From: Archegozetes longisetosus
Lineage: Eukaryota > Arthropoda > Arachnida > Sarcoptiformes > Trhypochthoniidae
Direction of reading: 5' to 3'
Assembly: GCA_018873245.2 (NCBI GenBank)
Contig: JAEMBT020000005.1
Location: forward strand, 10,552,001-10,616,000
DNA length: 64,000 nt
Below are positions 22,553 through 34,427 of the stretch, in pieces (the stretch's first letter is position 1; each line of letters begins with the position of its first letter). The notes under the pieces were generated by a model, which saw nothing but the letters and a program-made list of their open reading frames with translations, was not told where the DNA came from and did no database searches. The position numbers and the translations under genes were made by a program.

Positions 22553-23467
22553 CTTTATGAATAAAAAATAAATTCAGTGGGAAAATTATGAACAAAATCA
22601 AAAATTTTAAAACTGAACATATATTTTCTCTAATAAACCTACTGAAATAAGTTAATATAAAATTTAGTTTCAATTGAAGAAACTCACGTTTGCAAACTTA
22701 GTCTTAATGAAAGTCTCGTTCGAACATATAATAAAGTTCACCAAACAACATAAATTCAACTGAAAAACTCAGATAATATCAGTATTGTTTTCCTATAAAT
22801 TGAATCATTTTTCCTTTGCATAATATCTAAAGGAAGCAGATTATAAAAGAGAAATGCAATACTAGTCGACACATATAACTGGAGATAAATGTTAGAATGT
22901 CTTGATTTCTGTTTACAAGTAATAAATAGCTTATTAAATGCTTAAGACAATATTCTTATGATGATATTCATTGACCATAACCTAAGTTTAATGATAGATC
23001 ACAAGATTTTTTTTATAGAATTTAATAAATTGAGTCAGAGCTGACTCAATCAAAACTACAGCTCCTTCTAGTCACATGTTCAGCACACTATACAAAAAAT
23101 TATTTCCCTTTCCTGTAATTCAGTCGTATTAATGTCTCTCTTAAGATACACCACTGAGTAGGAGTTAAGACACAATTCAGTCAGTCCTTGAGGACATTGT
23201 CAAAACCCTCACCAAAAGTCTTATTCTTTCGGTCAATAGTTTAGACACTGTTTGTCTTATGTCTGAAATATATTTGTATTCAAGAGTCGATTAAATGTCA
23301 ATAAACTGATTGTAATTTTGGGTATTAATCGACTTGAGTATCATTTGGACACACATTCACTCACTTCTTGAGTTAAATTCTTGAGATTATCTCTAAAATT
23401 GGGATCAGATATTAACGTCTGCCTCAAAATATATTCATCTTTTTCACAATTTATAATTTATTTGAGG
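22553..23467. other. Upstream flank of receptor gene, nothing recognised
   Basis: Likely contains the receptor promoter, but no distinct TATA box could be assigned. TTATAAAAG on the minus strand is not present at a convincing distance. Confidence 0.4.
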
Positions 23468-23624
23468 TACAGTAATGCAATTGGTGGATCGTTCATACTC
23501 CTACAATAGCACTCATTTACATAAATATTTTCTCTTTTTATTAATACTAAAAGGAGTACTCATAATACATGTAAATTGGTGCTATTGCAGGAGTTATGAT
23601 CGGTCCATAAATTGCAATACTGTA
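23468..23624. mobile_element. Palindromic Tc1/mariner-type MITE, 157 bp
   Basis: Begins TACAGTAATGCAATT and ends AATTGCAATACTGTA, with arms continuing to CTCCTACAATAGCACTCATT and its complement. The whole can fold as one hairpin. TA edges fit Tc1/mariner TA targeting. Confidence 0.75.
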
Positions 23625-23790
23625 CAATCTAAAGCTTTCAAAGTTTTAGAAGTAAAGAAATGATTATGAACTGCAAATTCAGGCGTTCGCTATAAGACTA
23701 TCTGCTTGATTTGTAATTGAATAAGATAGCAAGATTATATTTTAAGACTCTACATTTGCGCTCGCCAATAAACTAACTCTATAAATCTTA

Positions 23791-24626
23791 ATATTGTCGC
23801 CTGAATACTATAAGGTTCTAAATGCATAAAGTATATTAACGAGAAAATCTACTTTCAAGCTCGATGTTGTTATACACTAACAATCAGTTGAGAAATAATT
23901 TTCTAGAATATGTTACCAAGCAATGTATATAGGGTGCGAATATTTCATTGTTCATTTGGATCCTACTCTGTTTCTATCTTGGATAACTGAAAACTGATTT
24001 TTGTACTTAGAACCTTATTGCACGAAAATTAAATTTAAAACTGAGTGCTATCAGGTTTTAGATAATCGAAAATCGATAAATAACTAAGTGGAAACAGATT
24101 TTTATATAAGGAATCCTAAAAGGAAAGTGAAAAATAAATTTCGAATATTTTAAGAATATTTTGACACAATTTAGTCAAAATAGTTTTAAGTCGAAATTCT
24201 ACTTGACTATTTTTATACTGCAAATTTTTAGATATTTCACTGAGGAATCTGATTCAATGAAGAATCAATTTTTATAAAGAAATAATGCATTTAACAGAAG
24301 TTTACTAAAAAATCGATATCGATTTTTCGATATAGAAGAAACTGAATGCACTAAATCAATTTTCAAAAATGGAACTTCAGCAGAATATGATTCTCTTCAT
24401 CGGATTTCTACGAGATTTAGTTTTAACAACTCGAAAGATTGTGAAAACGCATATTTCATAGGTATTTTGCTCATCTAACTTGACTAATTTGGTGATTACA
24501 ACCGAACCAGACATTAATTGATAAATTTGAATAAATTTCAACATGAAGACCATGACAAGCTATATGAATTCATTAATAGTTCGTCATAGATGCATTTAGA
24601 ACCTTACAGTATTCAGGCGACGATAT
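23791..24626. mobile_element. TIR element, 836 bp
   Basis: Termini of about 40 bp, ATATTGTCGCCTGAATACTA on the left and its near-complement on the right, ending in GGTTCTAAATGCAT on both sides. AT-rich interior includes a perfect 20-bp palindrome at 24308-24327 centred on ATCGATATCGAT. No coding frame found. Confidence 0.75.
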
Positions 24627-24839
24627 ATGGCGTAAATGAAGGTACTTCACTAAAGTAAAAATTTATTTCTCAAAAACAATTCAATATTTTAACAAGAAAT
24701 TTTCAAAAAATTTTTTTAATGAATATTAATAAATTATGACAGAATACGTTCGATCCATTATCATTATGAATGTTGAGCAACTGATCTTGAAAATTGACAA
24801 TAGCATTATTTGAAGCACTATTAGAAATATAATGGAACC

Positions 24840-25225
24840 TCGTTATTTTGAAACTACTTCTACCAAAAGAATTCTTTCAAAATAGCAAATTTTGAAAATA
24901 CTCGGCATTTTGGAAAATTATAAAACAAAAAGCTTATTCAGAAATCAGCTTTTTATTTAACAATCTTAAAATCTCTACTAAATAAATTATTCAGTGCACT
25001 AAAGAATTAAACAAATAAATAAAATGCTGGGCTTGGAAATGTTTTATCTGATAATAATTCTTTAATGCATAAGAGTTTGATATATTTGAACAATATTTGA
25101 TAGATATCTCAAAATAAAGAAGCACAATACCATACGGGGATGCTAAAAACTCGTTCAAAATATTGAGTATTTCAAAATAAACGGTTTCAAAATATAGATT
25201 GTCTACCGCATTGAAAATTTCAATT
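24840..25225. other. Possible Tc1/mariner remnant ends, unresolved
   Basis: GAACCTCGTTATTTTGAAAC near 24836 has a rough inverted match near 25195. AT-rich, no coding frame. Confidence 0.25.
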
Positions 25226-25227
25226 TA

Positions 25228-25345
25228 AACGACGTTTTCTAGTCCTCTCAAGGATTGAGGATTCTGCGGGTAAATTTTATTTTTTACAAACTCCTATAGA
25301 TAAAAATCACGAGGATTGAGATCAGGCGAGTAGGTCGATCTGAGC
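25228..25345 (-). pseudogene. Tc1/mariner-type transposase fragment
   Basis: The minus strand reads YSPDLNPRDFYL followed, through stop codons, by segments resembling LK..IY..NPQSLEDLKTSF. YSPDLNP.DFYLW is the DDE_3 transposase signature around the third catalytic residue. Heavily decayed. Confidence 0.65.
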
Positions 25346-27042
25346 GCTGCTAATGTTTTTAGAGGGCCATGCTTTTAGAGAGTAATCAGATTTTTTTAAA
25401 CTTGCATTCATTACATGTTAATATGAAATTTTCTGTACAGGGATAATCAACACACTTTACAATAGTCTCCCTAAGATACTAAAATCTTTTCTCATTTAAG
25501 TTACCATTCGTTCTGGCTTTAAAAGATCTTGTTTGTAAATGATATTTAATATTGATCCTTTTTGACAAAAGTATGTTAACTGGATTAATATGTTTAAAAT
25601 TGATTATAATCTAGGAAATGATGAGAATTATCTTCTATCAAAATCTTTTGATAAATTATATAAATTTAATACCAGTAAAAATGTGAGCATTTTACATGTT
25701 TACCAATACAACACTGTACATGTTTTCCTAAATGAATTCCCGTTCTTTCTCAATGAATTTAAATCTTCTTCAAAGAAGTCCTTTGCATAAGACATGTCAG
25801 TTTTGTTTATCTCACTTTTTCGTAAAATGTATTTGATAAACATTGTGAAATTATAAATAACACTTAAATTTGTAGCTTCATTCAATAAAAGTCTTTGTCC
25901 TATTCAAATAGTTTATTTCTAAATACTTCTGAAAAGATCTCAGTTTTTTCAATAGTTCCACATATTATACGATGTGCTACAAAACTGGATTCATTTAGAA
26001 AATTGTCTATAGGACGGTTGCCAAGCATACAGCTTCAGTTTTGATTGTACAAATATCCAGACGTCTGTGTACTGGAAAACTTGTAATCCATCTGAGAGTA
26101 ATGATTTGGAGTCATCAAATCCCTAAAGAATAGAAAAATCATAAAGGTAATAGCCGACTATGCCAAAGAAAAGTTGTAGGCTTTTATGAGCATTTAGAGG
26201 AATAGATCACGAGATTAGTTTGTCACGCGTTATATCAGACATGAAATACCCCTAAAAGCAAACAATTTTTGTTTGATATATAAGAATAATCATTCTTATT
26301 CTGTTTCATAAGCGTACTCAATTAGTTAAATAGGTTTTTAGTCGGAATTTTTATACTTAGCATTGAGTCTAGGAAGGAAGTTGACTCGTAATCTGCAACT
26401 AATATTACAAGTGCTTCGTTTTCTAATACAGGTTCAAGGGGATTAAATTAAACGCTAATTCTTTATCGCTCAATATTTTTTTCACCTTATACGAAACTTA
26501 TGACGCAATACTTGCATTTTATATTCAACACTTTTGATCTTAATAAGAACGATTAAAATTTCGAATAACAAATATTATATCTCCTCATATTTGTGTCGCT
26601 TGTCTTCTCAATTAAATAATCATCTATTAAAATAGTCTATCAAGTCATACCATTTACTAAATATCAAAAATTTTCACTTGAAATACATTTCTATGATATA
26701 CTGAATAGATTTAAAGAAAAGCATTGATAAGAAAAGGTTATTTATAGCTCAATCTTCTACTGATTACATTATGAAAATAAAAGTCTCAAAGGAGTGCTTA
26801 CATAAGAAATCAATGAATATAAACATTGAGAAAATATTGCATTGCTCTTGGATTATCAAATCAATTTAAATCATTATTCAACTAATAAGTTCGAAACAAT
26901 CGCTTAGTGAATTTACTCCTTTAATATTGCATAATAGATTTAATTATTTAGTGAATTGCAATGACAAAATAGATTTCAAAGCAATATTTAACGAGAAAGA
27001 ACTTTAGAAATATAACATTAGCAATTTAAACAAAAATATTAT
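25346..27042. other. Intergenic, no gene recognised
   Basis: AT-rich with short frames in both directions, none supported. Possibly further mariner debris near 26080-26170, too weak to call. Confidence 0.4.
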
Positions 27043-27783
27043 TTAGCTGTATCTCTTAGTTCTGCCCCTCTTTCTAATATAATAACAAATCGAAATTAAA
27101 ACAGATATAGCTAGAATACAACCAAAAAGATTAAAAGCTACATCTTTAATAGAAGATCGACATGAGGTAGAACCATAAGGATAGTCAATGCATTGAAGAT
27201 TTTCGTACAGATAAATCAGTTGATTCTTTTTGGTCATAAAATTCTTTGACTCGTCCTCGTATTGTGCTCTATCACACCATTTATAGATCGAGTTCTCCTG
27301 ACAATCAATTAAATCCCACTCGAAGCAACAGATGTCTTTGATTCCCTTTGTTCTACTGTATGTAGACCAGTACTCAAGTGCTCGACTACGGCATAAGGCA
27401 AATTCACGGTCATTATTGACGACTAAATCGCAACCATTTCCTAATCTGACCGGTATTTGACTGTCAGTTATTTCCTGATAATTGGCTACATTTTCGATTG
27501 CACTGAAAAATATAATAATTTTCAAAAGCTGTAAATTTTAAAATTTCATAATTTTTAATATTCGATAAATATTTTAATTATCGCTGAGATAAATATTTTT
27601 TCAAGTTAGTTAATATATTGAACTATTGTCAATATTCATAAAAGATATAATTTTGGTTCACGTTTATTTACGATTGAATTTCGAAATACTTGTTGCTTAA
27701 AATTGTTTTTACGTCCAAAAATTAATTGAATTAAAGCAAAATACTTACAATATTATTATTATTTCCAACTCAATAAAATACAT
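27043..27783 (-). CDS. Small Cys-rich single-pass membrane protein, unknown family
   Basis: Two minus-strand exons: 27783-27749 (donor GTAAGT) and 27502-27043 (acceptor TTTTTCAG), joining in phase to give 164 residues. Exon 1 supplies a short hydrophobic N-terminus (MYFIELEIIIIF) that may act as a signal peptide. The ectodomain of about 115 residues has eight cysteines, including an ICC pair in KDICCFEWDLIDC and a following KWC. A TM helix at about 132-154 and a basic tail (KRGRTKR) suggest a type I protein. The ICC...WC...TM layout superficially resembles the last exon of the PLA2-like gene at 52102. I do not recognise the family. Confidence 0.6.
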
Positions 27784-28642
27784 TGTCCCATTCAACACAT
27801 ACTATGAAAATAATTTTCTGTAGTGATTCGTATAAAGGAGATTGTAATCTGTATACATTTACAAGAACTCATAGAAATAACATATAAGATACGCATATTC
27901 AATTGATCTAAACCTTTTTAACGTCAGTTCAAGTATTTATATTAATATAAATTAGACTTAACTCCTCTGCGGGATCTTCCTGTAATGTACAGGATTGTGC
28001 TCAGTGTACATCTGATCAAACAGGAATTGAAAAAACAGCAATTGCCAGGATGCATGAAAGAAATGAAAAGCAAAACATCTGATATTAAATTAGGATAAAA
28101 TGATTGAAATAATAGTTATTTGTTTTATTTAGATTGTTCCGATAGTGCATTACTTACAGAAAATAAACTTTTGAATGATTTTTGTTTAATATTTGTTTTT
28201 AACAAAAAGTTTGAGCTTTATTTTAGGTTGTCTTGAAAATTTTAAACTTTAATACTCAAATAACCGTAATCTGAAAATCTTGGTATCATTGGAAAAGTCA
28301 TTATTCACATATATATACCACAAAATCTGACAAAAAAGGTACTTTCAAGTATAAATAGTATAAAAAATTCAAATAAATTAAAATTTCAATTAATTATACT
28401 AAACAAAAACATTGGTGTTTTAGTAAATTTAATAACAAGTGTTAATTGATTAAATCACGTAATTGATTATTGATAGGCATCAACCAAAGAATAATAAATT
28501 CCAAAATATATATAAGGCTACCCCCTGTAATATATTAATATTATGTACAAGATCCAAGCGAATAATAGGTGCTGAGTCTAATATAAATACAAGTTATTCA
28601 CTAATAGATTTTTAAACGCGTTTCAATTATATCTAGTTTATT
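27784..28642. other. Intergenic, no gene recognised
   Basis: AT-rich; a small CAGGAATTG motif near 28020 recalls the subterminal words of the hAT element at 13106 but no boundary is visible. Confidence 0.4.
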
Positions 28643-29582
28643 ATTAGAAAGGAGGATGCCAAGAAATGGCCTATCTTGATTCCAAATATATTCTGATGTC
28701 AAAATATCAAGCATGACGAGTAGAGTCTAAATATATCAATTTTATGATCTGGGTCATTGCGTTCACGAAATATTGACCTTTTTTGACCCCAGAAAAAGTG
28801 AATTTTTCGTTAAAAAAGAGATGTTAAAAGGCTCAGTATCAAGATTAGGTTACAAATATATATATAACATTAAATATTTCATGGTCATATAAAAGGCTAA
28901 GAGCGAAAGATAAAGTATAAATAAAATAAAAATATAGATAAACAAGTCATTGTGAGTTTTCATCGTCAGTGCTTTCAAACACCACACAGAGACTACTCAA
29001 CGACTCTGCATGTATTTGAATCTCAGGCTGGTATCTGCCATACCCGAGAAACCAGAGAACGCTCATTATGTGTGCACAACATCCAACGGTTCTCTGGCCA
29101 TTTTTGCACTGACAACAGTACTCAGAAATGGCTGTGGCACCGGAAAGTACTCTATCTACTAAAACACAGATAAAGTACTTTATAGAGTTCCTGTGCCGCG
29201 ACCTGATCCGCCCGCGGACCAACATGGGATCACCAGCTGAAATCCCATGGGAGCTAAGTCTAAGAGGTCCGGTGTGCCTACACACCTGAATCTCACAGCT
29301 CCCGGCCATGACGGCATATTTTTTCGCCGAGAGTCTTGGCCTGACTTATATTTGTAAGTCAGTTGCCCACCGTCACCACGAGTAGGTGGCTCCCAGAGTT
29401 GGATGATTGTGAAACAGTGCCGACCCATTTTTTACCCTCTGTTTCCGTAACGCTACGTTACTTCAAGTTGTGCCCATTGATAATCTTTCTTCTCTTGTCG
29501 AGACCTTCCCAAAAATATATAGCTTGTTGTGGAATCAATTTAGGCAATGATCCCATAGGGTCTTGGCATCCTCCTTTCTAAT
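28643..29582. mobile_element. DNA-transposon relic bounded by 22-bp inverted repeats
   Basis: ATTAGAAAGGAGGATGCCAA occurs at 28643 and its exact complement ends at 29582; the exact match is 22 bp. Between them is a GC-richer segment with the SWIM-finger coding fragment. The right repeat also lies inside an open frame that continues outside (to 29780), so this may be an internal rearrangement rather than true transposon ends. Confidence 0.45.
28947..29428 (-). pseudogene. SWIM-type zinc finger C-terminus of a transposon protein
   Basis: The minus-strand frame 29309-28947 contains SRHRNSIKYFICVLVD then EYCCQCKNGQRTVGCCAHIM and SVLWFLGYGRYQP. The C.C..G.R.VG.CAH...V.W.LG..R pattern is the SWIM-like finger at the end of a widespread family of arthropod and aphid DDE transposon proteins. 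The upstream coding part is broken into overlapping frames up to about 29428. Base composition is much GC-richer than neighbours. Probably dead. Confidence 0.6.
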
Positions 29583-30970
29583 TAAAGAAAAATTTAAAAC
29601 AACATTTAATATAGAAGTCAGTGTTGAGAACTTTAGCGCAACTTTTGATTCATCTACAAACATGAGCGACAGGGCCGATCTCTCAGGAAACTCGTGCGCG
29701 CTAATACAAGCACTCCTTAAGTAGTCGAAAGTGAGTTTATTTGCTGGTGGACAGTAACTCTCATAATGAGTGGTATACATTAATCGATTATTAATAAAAT
29801 TCGGAAGCTTTTATAGCACTCATAGTATGCATCTGCGCACACTATTATAACAATAGTTAAATTAATAAGATCAGTAGTTACTAAAAGTAGAACACATTAA
29901 TAATTCAGACACAAGAGGACTGATGAGTAGTGATATAAAGGAATGACTATGAGATAAATAGCAAGAGTCTAAAGGATTATTGGGTTAATGCTAAAAAATT
30001 AATGGCTGTAAAATAAACTCTTGTATGAACACCTAATAGAACACTCAATTAGCTTATCAATATCTGAATAATTCTTAGGAAAATTTTGGGAATATTTCAT
30101 GAGATTTATAGAAAATAAAACTACTATTATGATTAATAAACTTTTTAATTGTATTTTTTACTGAAGCGTTACTCCCGTAGATGTTATAAAAATGGATTCG
30201 TCTAACCTAATGAATAAAATAATTATAAATATTTCTAATGAAATGAACTATAATTTACAATTATCTGAACATTAAAGTTTAAAAATTTCAAGACAGCATA
30301 TAATAAAGTGAAAACTTTAATCTGGAGTTTTTTGTTATAAACAAGTATTACCAAGAAAAATACCCAAATGTTTGTTCTTTATAAGTGATGCACTATCAGA
30401 ACAATCTAAACAGAACAAATAATTATTATTCCAATTTTTTTATCCTAATTATATACCAATTGTACAGAATCCACGAATAGAAATGAAGTTAAAACATTCT
30501 GTACAAGTGCTAAGTGTACCTGACTTAGACAATCAAATAATGAATTGATGTACGTTTATGTCAAAATTAAAGATTATAGTACTGGACGTTAGGTAACTAT
30601 GAGTTTCAAAATGAACAGGATGCATCATGATTCGCAAATCTTTGCCTTAAAATTGAATTTTATATAAGTAGACGGATAAATGGTATTAATTCAGGACTAG
30701 TTAAAATTAACAAACAATTACACGCCGATGTAGTTGCGTTGGGTATTCTTCGATTTAGGCTCGATTCAGGATCTTTATGAAATTACTTTTTTGGGTTCTT
30801 TCATGGGTGAGAAATTCGTTTTTGGCAGTTCCAAATGTTGGAAATGTATACTTTTAAAGCTATGAGAAAACAAAAATCCAAGTTACATTGAAGTCTATGG
30901 AAGAATTTGTTTTTTAAAATGGCAGTAAACTGACAAAGAGTTAGTGTACCAGACCTACTCTAACCTTACC
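29583..30970. other. Intergenic, mostly AT-rich
   Basis: A minus-strand frame at 29535-29780 may be upstream coding of the transposon protein but has no distinctive motif. Nothing recognised from 29800 on. Confidence 0.35.
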
Positions 30971-30975
30971 CAACC

Positions 30976-31016
30976 AGGTTAGGTTAGATTAGGTTAGGTT
31001 AGATTAGGTTAGGTTT
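30976..31016 (+). repeat. Interstitial TTAGG-type repeat
   Basis: Eight contiguous pentamers, mostly TTAGG with every third one TTAGA, then a degenerate tail. TTAGG is the common arthropod telomere unit. Here it is interstitial and short. Confidence 0.8.
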
Positions 31017-31019
31017 CAT

Positions 31020-32818
31020 CATTTTGTATTGTAAGATCATTGAGTTTACCCATGACTTTGGACTAATTAGATCGAGCTTAACCTAAGCGAAACGACCTGC
31101 CGTATAATTAGCTTAGGTTTGGTTTGGCCAAACTTGTTCAAAATATTCTAGTGGGTCAGGTCTAAATGGCACCTATCGAGAACTATTTTGAAAGAAGTCT
31201 TCAAAAATCGACGAAGAATCGTACGTAAAATCAATGGAAAACTTAAAGTCGAAAACTTTGATTCGTACTCAATTTGGAATCTTCAAACCAAGATTATTTG
31301 TCTTCTTTCGCGAAGTAGATTCGAAAGTCCTCAAATTTAAATATTTCAAGCACTTATCATAGATACCATTGGTTTTAAAGCTTTTTCTCTATAATGGATA
31401 CCTACAAAAAACTTGTTTTGAGAGAGATATTTTTCAAACCAACGTTCTCCAACGTATAAAACTTGGTGTGATAAAACTTCATATCATAACCTTCAAAAAT
31501 TAAGTGATGGCGCCAACTTCTGCAGCCAGATCTAAACCGAAGAATACTGTAATTTATATTATATAAAGACGCGTAAGCTATTGTTATTTTATACTAAGAA
31601 AGATATAATTATTCATTGGAAATGTCTTCTATGATAATGTTACCAAACATCTCGGAATGATCGGTATAATACAGGAGTCGAGCTCTCAGTCCCGGCCGCA
31701 AGAAAGAGTTATTCTTTGACATAAAAATGTCTCAGAATAGAGTTTATGATACTTTTCGAGCATTTTTTATGAAGATAATGACAAATATTATCAAACTTGA
31801 ACTATTTATCATTATGATTGAGTGTTTCTTAAACTTTTAAACTTAAAGACTTCATACAAGTTGTCAAAAGTTGTAACAAAATAGACAAAATTTTATGTAA
31901 TAACTATGCAATGGCTTCAAAACTTTTGTAGCGATTGATAGCTAACTAATTAGTCTCAAATAAAATACAGTAGAACTTCATTACTTTCAACCTCTCTTCT
32001 GCCAAAAAATTTTGTTCAAAATAGCGAGTTTTCAAAATTGCTGGTAAAGTGAAGAAAGTTCAATATAGAGATTTCATTCAAAATGCAATATTTGTATGAT
32101 TAAGACCCGTATGCACACACGTTTTAAAACCCGTTTTAAGTATAAACTAGGTTTAAATTTTGAGTACGCATAGGTTTTCTTATAAATTCTGCATTGCTAA
32201 ATTCTATTTAGAAAATTATCATAGAATCAATTACACAAAATGGTCAGAACATTTATCCAATAAATTTTACATAAATGTATACATACAATAACTTAAATAT
32301 AGGTAAACATTTATCACACATCAAATGTATCTAATGTTAAAGAACTTTTCTTTTAAAAAATGATAGTAGTATTTCGAGTTAACTACTCATGTTCCCTTTT
32401 TGAAACTGAACTTAAATCAGATATTTATTTGTATATAAGGTATGAAAATACAATAAAAGTGTTATCGATCAGAAAGAGATAAGACTTCTGGCGAATCTAA
32501 ATATTTTAATCCGTCGCTTCAACCTCTATAAGGTTAATACTTATAACCTTTTCACCTGTTTACTCCAAATAAGTTAGAGAGCTTAGAGTAAACTGCAAAG
32601 TACAAAATAAATTCAAAACTTGTAAAACCCATAACCTTTACATGTATTAATTTCTTGATTCTCGAAATTGTTATAATTAATTTTAAAGTATTCTACCTGA
32701 AAAATGAGTTGTAATCAACCGATTGATTCAAGGGAGAAGTTATGAAAACACAGTTGAGCAAGCTTGAATAAATTAAGTTTACGGAATATTCAGTAATCAA
32801 GAATTAAAATGCAGATTA
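31020..32818. other. Intergenic, no gene recognised
   Basis: Near 31972 TACAGTAGAACTTCATTACT resembles a Tc1/pogo-type end but no partner was found. Otherwise AT-rich. Confidence 0.4.
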
Positions 32819-33967
32819 TTAACCCTTCAATGGAACTATGGCTGAAAAATCTCCCACTTGAACTTTGAATTTTTATTAAAAATGGTAGGTTCACCGCACA
32901 CTTGAAAAATTTAGGTATTCCTCAGAAAATTCCTGGCTATTGAATGATGTAATTCATTTTTAAAAATATAATTTAATTAGTTTTTAATTAATTTTCAACT
33001 AACTACGACTAAAATTTTTCAGCCACAAGTCCCAAACACGTCACTATTTTCGTATAACATTTCAGTGAGAGGCTTGCTTTCCAGTCATAGTTTGCTGCAG
33101 CAAAACTTGCGAATCAGGGGTTTTATTACGTCACTATTCATCTTTCAGACATAACACAAACTTTTAATACTTGCAGCTTATATCAAAGGCTAGAATAGTG
33201 GCTGAAAATTCAGCCAAACTATAAGGCAACAATTGTAGATGCATTTCCCGCATAAAAGTCTTTATAATGGTGGGACTCGTGTCTGATTAATTTATATGTG
33301 CGAAGTTTTTAATAAATGGCTTTATAGCGAGTTCTAAACACTCGTCATCATATAGATAATTGATTTTTAATGAGTGGTAATCAATATTTCTAAAGTTTAT
33401 AACTCTTGAAGCGCTCAACTGATATGCTTAAGACTTACATTTCTGGAATCTGTGTGCAAAAACCTTTAAAATGAGGTGCATATCATCCTTTGTTCCGATA
33501 GGTCCACTGATGAACATCGGTGATATGCACATTGATTCAAAGGTTTTTGCACAAAGTTTCAAGAAGTGTAAGTCTTAGGCATATCGGTTGAGCACTTCAA
33601 GAGTCATGAACTTTAGAAATTTTGATTACCACTCTCTAAAAATCAATTATCTATATAATGACGAGTGTTTAGAACTCGCTATAAAGCCATTTATTAAAAA
33701 CTTCGCACATATAAACTAATCAGCCACGATCCCACCGTTATAAAGACTTTTATGCGGGAAATGCATCTACAATTGTTGCCTTATAGTTTGGCTGAATTTT
33801 CGGCCAATATTTTAGCTTTTGACATAAGCTGTTAGTGTCAAGAATTTGTGTTATGCTTATGCTTGTTAGATTCCTAACAACCCTTAGAGTGACTTTGAAC
33901 TCGCTTAAAATTTTTCAGCCACGAGTACCAATATTGGAAGTTTCAAACCGTTCCACTGAAGGGTTAA
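32819..33967. mobile_element. Hairpin element with TTAA ends (piggyBac-type MITE)
   Basis: TTAA-CCCTTCAATGGAAC at 32819 and its complement ending CCACTGAAGGGTTAA at 33967 form piggyBac-like ends. These are close to those of the transposase-bearing element at 2160. Inside, 33168-33846 is an almost perfect palindrome with arms of about 330 bp and a loop near 33505. No coding frame. Total 1149 bp. Confidence 0.8.
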
Positions 33968-34427
33968 AAGAGTTTTGAACCAAATCTAAGATAATATTTA
34001 CACATTTGATTCTCTTATCCAGTCACCATGTAATTTATTAAGAGATCTAGAGAAATAGTAGTGATAAAACCATATTTATTATGCATTGTTCAAATTTGAT
34101 GTCATCTTTCAGATTATAAAGTTCAATTATATTAAGGGATATTTTCTTCATTAAAAAATGACTGAAAATTAAACTCACATCACGTTATTTACTACTCTAT
34201 ATAGAACTAACTATTGAATCGTTGAGCAAAGTGGTTTGAATAACTCTAAAGTCAAATTTTAAGGATGATTTGAAATTGTCTGAATTCATTTGAAATTTTA
34301 ATCTCTGGTGATGTAATAATTCTTGGTTAATAGCTAATTTTTTTTTCGAAATATTGATTCTTTATTTAGTGCAAATGTGTTGATATTGAGTAGGTTAATA
34401 CTTTTAAGTGAAAAATATGGGATTCAA
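33968..34427. other. 3' flank of EB protein gene, nothing recognised
   Basis: AT-rich. No polyadenylation signal could be assigned with confidence. Confidence 0.4.

Noticed and set aside
31972-32060. Pogo/Tc1-like terminus TACAGTAGAAC
   Set aside because: No matching second end found nearby.
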